Below are positions 25,397-27,928 of a stretch of DNA of 27,928 nucleotides, piece by piece. Source of the DNA: DASCQC01 sp036012865 (GTDB lineage Bacteria > Pseudomonadota > Gammaproteobacteria > Comchoanobacterales > Comchoanobacteraceae). The translations under genes were made by a program, and so were the position numbers. The notes beneath the pieces are model-generated. The model had not been told where the DNA came from and ran no database searches. It saw nothing but the letters and a program-made list of their open reading frames with translations. The stretch is taken from the NCBI GenBank assembly GCA_036012865.1, contig DASCQC010000001.1, positions 1 to 27,928 on the forward strand, given 5' to 3'. Numbering within the stretch: position 1 is the first letter of the stretch; each line of letters starts with the position of its first letter.

Positions 25397-27044
25397 CTGG
25401 GTGCATGGTTAAAAACAACCACTGTTGTAAAATAGAGAAGGTGTTATTCATAAACCAGTATAAAACAAGCCCCGCTGGAAATTGTGAAAAGAGGGCGGTA
25501 AAAACCACTGGCAAAGCTAGCATCATGTTCGCTTGTACTGGGTCCTGTGGGGCAGGGGACATGCGTTGCTGTAAAAGGAAAGACGCCCCCATAAGAACGG
25601 GTAAGATGTAATAGGGGTCTTTAGCTGCAAGGTCTACGACCCAAAGGAAAGGCGCGTGCCTAAGCTGAATAGCCTCAATAAGAACATAATACAAAGCAAT
25701 GAAAAATGGAATTTGTAAAAGCATCGGCAAACACCCACCTAAAGGGTTTACTTTCTCTTTTTTATAAAGCTCCATAATGGCTTGGTTTTTAGCGCTGGCA
25801 TCATCCTTATAGTTTTCTTGAATAGCCTGAATTCGAGGGTTTATTTTCTTCATTTTGGCTAAAGATCGATAACTTGATTCAGAGAATTTATAAAAAACAA
25901 TTTTTATCAAAAAGGTTAAAATAACAATGCTCCATCCCCAGTTAGGAATATATCGATAAATCCATTCAAGGAGGGTGAATAAAAAGCTGGAGATCATCCA
26001 TAGAAACCCATAATCAATGGTCTTGTCTAGCCCAGAAGCGAGCCCGCTGAGGTTTTTAGTTATCTCTGGTCCCGCATAAAGCGTGGCAGAATAATGAGCT
26101 TTATCTCCTGGTTGAATGACATTCTGTGGGCCTATCATCGAATAATTAAAGGCTTGTACGGCATCTTTTCGTTCATTGGAAAGCCCCGAAACCCAAGTTC
26201 CATTAATTTGGTACGTATTATTATCATCTTTAGGAATCCATGTTGTAATAAAATATCTTTTTTGAATAGCAATCCAGCTTTTTTTAGCTTGTAAATTAAC
26301 CGGCTCACTAGCAATAGACTTGTAAGGTATTTTTTCGTACGAATGGTCGTTCGAATAATACGCAGCCCCTGTGAAGGTGTTGAAAGTAAACATGCTGGAA
26401 GAAAGGCTTTTTGCTTCTCCTGCAATAAAAGAAGACGGGTCGGGAAGGCCTTCTTTTTCATTAAAGGCCATTGTTTTTTTAGCCATCAAATTCATATAAA
26501 AATTGGCCGTCCACGGATGGGTTCCCTTATTCTTTATGGTGCTTTCCGTTTTTATGGTGTATGCGGAAGGAGAAAACACAAAGCTTTTTTCATGCAGGAT
26601 GCCTTGAGAGCTGATGGACGATAAGGTTATTCGCGTCGCTTTATCCGAAAGCTCGTAGTAATTACTGCTGCTAGTGAAAACTAAATCAGAGTCCCCAGAA
26701 AAACCTGCGCTCGCGACAAATGGGTTCGCAGGGTCATTGGTTAAAACATCAACCAGTTGATCACTCCCCACAAGCAAAGAGTAATCTTTGAGCCTCGCAT
26801 TCACTATTCGAGCCCCCACTTTATCAATGAGAACTTCCATTTTAGGCGTATCTACTCTTACATATCGGTGCTTATCGCTTAAGGCCCCTCCACTATTTGT
26901 TGACAATTTCATTTCAGGCAACAAGGAAACATCAGGGGTCGACTTAGCCGGTATGTTATCGTTTCGATGAACCCAGTTTGTATACAAATTAACAGAAACA
27001 AAGATTAAAACAACATACAACAACAAGCGTCTAAAATTATTCAT
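25389..27044 (-). CDS. yidC: membrane protein insertase YidC
   Basis: YidC inserts and folds inner-membrane proteins, alone or with Sec. From the ATG at 27044 it has 551 residues. It starts with TM1 at about 6-22 (LLLYVVLIFVSVNLY), followed by a large periplasmic beta domain. The conserved C-terminal insertase core has WGWSIVILTFLIKIVFYKFS, with Lys at the groove position that is Arg in E. coli, then LAKMKKINPRIQAIQENYKDD, NPLGGCLPMLLQIPFFIALY, and FPAGLVLYWFMNN. AGGGAGG about six bases before 27044 decides the start; a GTG at 27074 would add ten residues inside yidD. The gene overlaps yidD upstream and mnmE downstream by eight bases each, both as ATGAATAA. Confidence 0.97.
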   Translation of the reverse strand: MNNFRRLLLYVVLIFVSVNLYTNWVHRNDNIPAKSTPDVSLLPEMKLSTNSGGALSDKHRYVRVDTPKMEVLIDKVGARIVNARLKDYSLLVGSDQLVDVLTNDPANPFVASAGFSGDSDLVFTSSSNYYELSDKATRITLSSISSQGILHEKSFVFSPSAYTIKTESTIKNKGTHPWTANFYMNLMAKKTMAFNEKEGLPDPSSFIAGEAKSLSSSMFTFNTFTGAAYYSNDHSYEKIPYKSIASEPVNLQAKKSWIAIQKRYFITTWIPKDDNNTYQINGTWVSGLSNERKDAVQAFNYSMIGPQNVIQPGDKAHYSATLYAGPEITKNLSGLASGLDKTIDYGFLWMISSFLFTLLEWIYRYIPNWGWSIVILTFLIKIVFYKFSESSYRSLAKMKKINPRIQAIQENYKDDASAKNQAIMELYKKEKVNPLGGCLPMLLQIPFFIALYYVLIEAIQLRHAPFLWVVDLAAKDPYYILPVLMGASFLLQQRMSPAPQDPVQANMMLALPVVFTALFSQFPAGLVLYWFMNNTFSILQQWLFLTMHPDE

Positions 27045-27276
27045 TAAAGCCCTCCCTTTTAGGCACTTCGTCAAACCCGAACCCCGCCCAAGGGTGGCAG
27101 CGAGTTAAACGTTTAAGAACGAGAAAAGTGGCTTTGCAAAAGCCAAATGATTGATAAGCGTCCACAGCATATTCGCTGCATGTGGGAATAAACCGACAAC
27201 AGGGGATGTATGCAGGGCTCACTAAATATCGATAAGCCCTTAGCAGTTTTAAAATGCCTGAATTAATGATAGCCAC
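27037..27276 (-). CDS. yidD: membrane protein insertion efficiency factor YidD
   Basis: A 79-residue Cys-containing peripheral membrane protein that assists YidC-dependent insertion. The family pattern is complete: LRAYRYLVSPAYIPCCRFIP, then TCSEYAVDAYQSFGF and KRLTRCHPWAGFGFDEVPK. The start is the GTG at 27276, with AGGA five bases upstream; it overlaps the rnpA end by 28 bases. Its stop lies inside the yidC start region. The usual position between rnpA and yidC is kept. Confidence 0.95.
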   Translation of the reverse strand: MAIINSGILKLLRAYRYLVSPAYIPCCRFIPTCSEYAVDAYQSFGFCKATFLVLKRLTRCHPWAGFGFDEVPKREGFNE

Positions 27277-27566
27277 TCATTCCTCACTTCTTTGTACTGA
27301 TCGCCCCAATTAATTTGAGTGACCCCTCTTTTTACCACCACGACGTAGGTCCCTGTTGGCAACGCGGTTATTAGGTCCGTGAAACACGCCTTATAAACTC
27401 GTTGAATTCTATTTCTGTCAACAGCTTTCTTGAAAATTTTTTTTGAACAAATGACAGAAAGATGGTTGACGGCTCCGCTTAAAAAACAAAATTTTGAAAA
27501 AGAGGCGCGGGTAACTATCCCATCACTCATCGCTCTCTTTATCGGCCAAAATATAGATTTAGGCAC
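27249..27566 (-). CDS. rnpA: ribonuclease P protein component
   Basis: RnpA is the protein cofactor of RNase P and helps the RNA subunit cut the 5' leader from pre-tRNA. The reading frame gives 105 residues from the GTG at 27566, or 93 from the ATG at 27530. The basic signature KKAVDRNRIQRVYKACF is recognisable but weaker than the family norm (AVxRNRIKRxxRExFR), with RVYKACF in place of RLLRESF. VVVVKRG near residue 75 is typical. The N-terminal segment before the RNR motif is about ten residues shorter than usual and diverged. The GTG start overlaps the rpmH stop by eight bases, and GAGAG stands just before the alternative ATG. Function is probably retained. Confidence 0.88.
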   Translation of the reverse strand: MPKSIFWPIKRAMSDGIVTRASFSKFCFLSGAVNHLSVICSKKIFKKAVDRNRIQRVYKACFTDLITALPTGTYVVVVKRGVTQINWGDQYKEVRNEWLSLIQAF

Positions 27567-27693
27567 TCAGCTTGTCTCTACCTTTTCGGCGTCGTCGACT
27601 TAACAGTGATCGCCCGCCTCTGGTTGCCATGCGCTCTCTAAAGCCATGTTTTCGCTTTCGCTGTAAAGTATTTGGTTGATAGGTTCTTTTCAT
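27559..27693 (-). CDS. rpmH: 50S ribosomal protein L34
   Basis: A 44-residue, highly basic ribosomal protein read directly from the minus strand: it begins MKRTYQPNTLQRKRKHGFRE, continues RMATRGGRSLLSRRRRKGR and ends DKLSA. It matches bacterial L34 almost along its whole length. The TAA at 27561-27559 overlaps the rnpA start. It is the first gene of the rpmH-rnpA-yidD-yidC-mnmE run and has a strong promoter about 38 bases upstream. In most bacteria oriC and dnaA lie on the upstream side of this gene. Confidence 0.98.
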   Translation of the reverse strand: MKRTYQPNTLQRKRKHGFRERMATRGGRSLLSRRRRKGRDKLSA

Positions 27694-27730
27694 ATTAAAA
27701 GCCCTGTTTAACTTAAATTTAATTGAGCTT

Positions 27731-27760
27731 ATCATAGATAATTATTAGGGGGGATGTCAA
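27731..27760 (-). promoter_or_regulatory. rpmH promoter, sigma70 type
   Basis: On the minus strand: perfect -35 TTGACA (27760-27755), an 18-base spacer, and -10 TATGAT (27736-27731). It should drive the five-gene rpmH to mnmE transcript. Confidence 0.7.
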
Positions 27761-27928
27761 CGATTTTTATAATAATATTACAAAATTAAATTTGCAGGGG
27801 GCTTTATTTAAGTCTAGCGCTTATTTCCTCTTCTTCAGCAAAAGGAGTTATGTACACCTTAAATTAGCCTGTTAGGAATGGTTTGTCATAATATTATTAT
27901 ATATAATATATAGAATAAAAAGATTATT
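27761..27928. other. AT-rich non-coding stretch beyond rpmH, weak oriC candidate
   Basis: No gene is visible. The last 45 bases are almost pure A and T (taatattattatatataata), followed at the very edge by AAAAAGATTATT, which could begin a 13-mer-like unwinding element. TTATGTACA at 27848-27856 differs from the DnaA box TTATGCACA by one base. In relatives oriC often lies upstream of rpmH. A single imperfect box is weak evidence, and the window ends here. Confidence 0.25.

Noticed and set aside
27380..27395. CGTGAAACA in rnpA as another parS site
   Set aside because: Only the right half matches; the left half has several mismatches.

Overview
This window looks like the replication-origin neighbourhood of a gammaproteobacterial chromosome of moderate to low GC. 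It carries dnaA-dnaN-recF, gyrB (802 residues, a length that matches gammaproteobacterial GyrB), the rpmH-rnpA-yidD-yidC-mnmE cluster, and three sites resembling the chromosome-partition site parS. Several features hint at a host-associated, Legionellales-like lineage: a long Sel1-repeat protein, a GadC-like amino acid antiporter, a large unrecognised protein with a C-terminal membrane hairpin, worn-down pilus/competence genes, and frame disruptions. That lineage call is inference. No tRNA, rRNA, CRISPR array or insertion sequence was seen.

Layout from left to right. 1-1091: a partial Sel1-repeat gene (minus) running off the left edge. 1092-1513: a non-coding gap with a one-mismatch parS site. 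1514-3922: gyrB (minus). 4013-5884: an unrecognised 600+ residue protein (minus). 6009-6464: dps (plus). 6488-8763: four overlapping minus-strand genes that look like a reduced, diverged hofM-Q/pilM-Q cluster ending in a short secretin. 8879-9919: a protein with half of an NlpC/P60-type active site, followed by a decayed stretch holding what looks like the other half. 10378-12494: ychF and cca, convergent with overlapping stop codons. 12616-16747: a tight plus-strand run of an APC antiporter, yadG, yadH and a MidA-family methyltransferase. 17100-19391: mrcA (minus), with its terminator at 16771-16797. 19494-20431: yqgE-ruvX. 20491-24059: dnaA-dnaN-recF (plus). 24036-27693: mnmE, yidC, yidD, rnpA, rpmH (minus), each overlapping the next.

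The usual order is rpmH on one side of oriC, facing away from dnaA-dnaN-recF-gyrB on the other. Here dnaA-dnaN-recF converges on the mnmE end of the rpmH cluster, gyrB lies about 17 kb from dnaA in the opposite orientation, and dnaA sits directly behind yqgE-ruvX with no room for an origin. The origin block has therefore been rearranged, and oriC must be elsewhere. The AT-rich stretch past rpmH at the right edge and the gap at 16748-17099 are weak candidates.

The clearest anomaly is mnmE. Its first roughly 43 codons are in one frame and the rest in another, and the break maps to a run of ten A residues. Restoring one A gives a 453-residue MnmE of normal length, so this is a pseudogene, a sequencing error, or a gene rescued by slippage on the poly(A) tract. 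A second unusual feature is a set of six exact DnaA-box matches (TTATTCACA) inside the Sel1 repeats, mostly 108 bp apart and close to a parS site.
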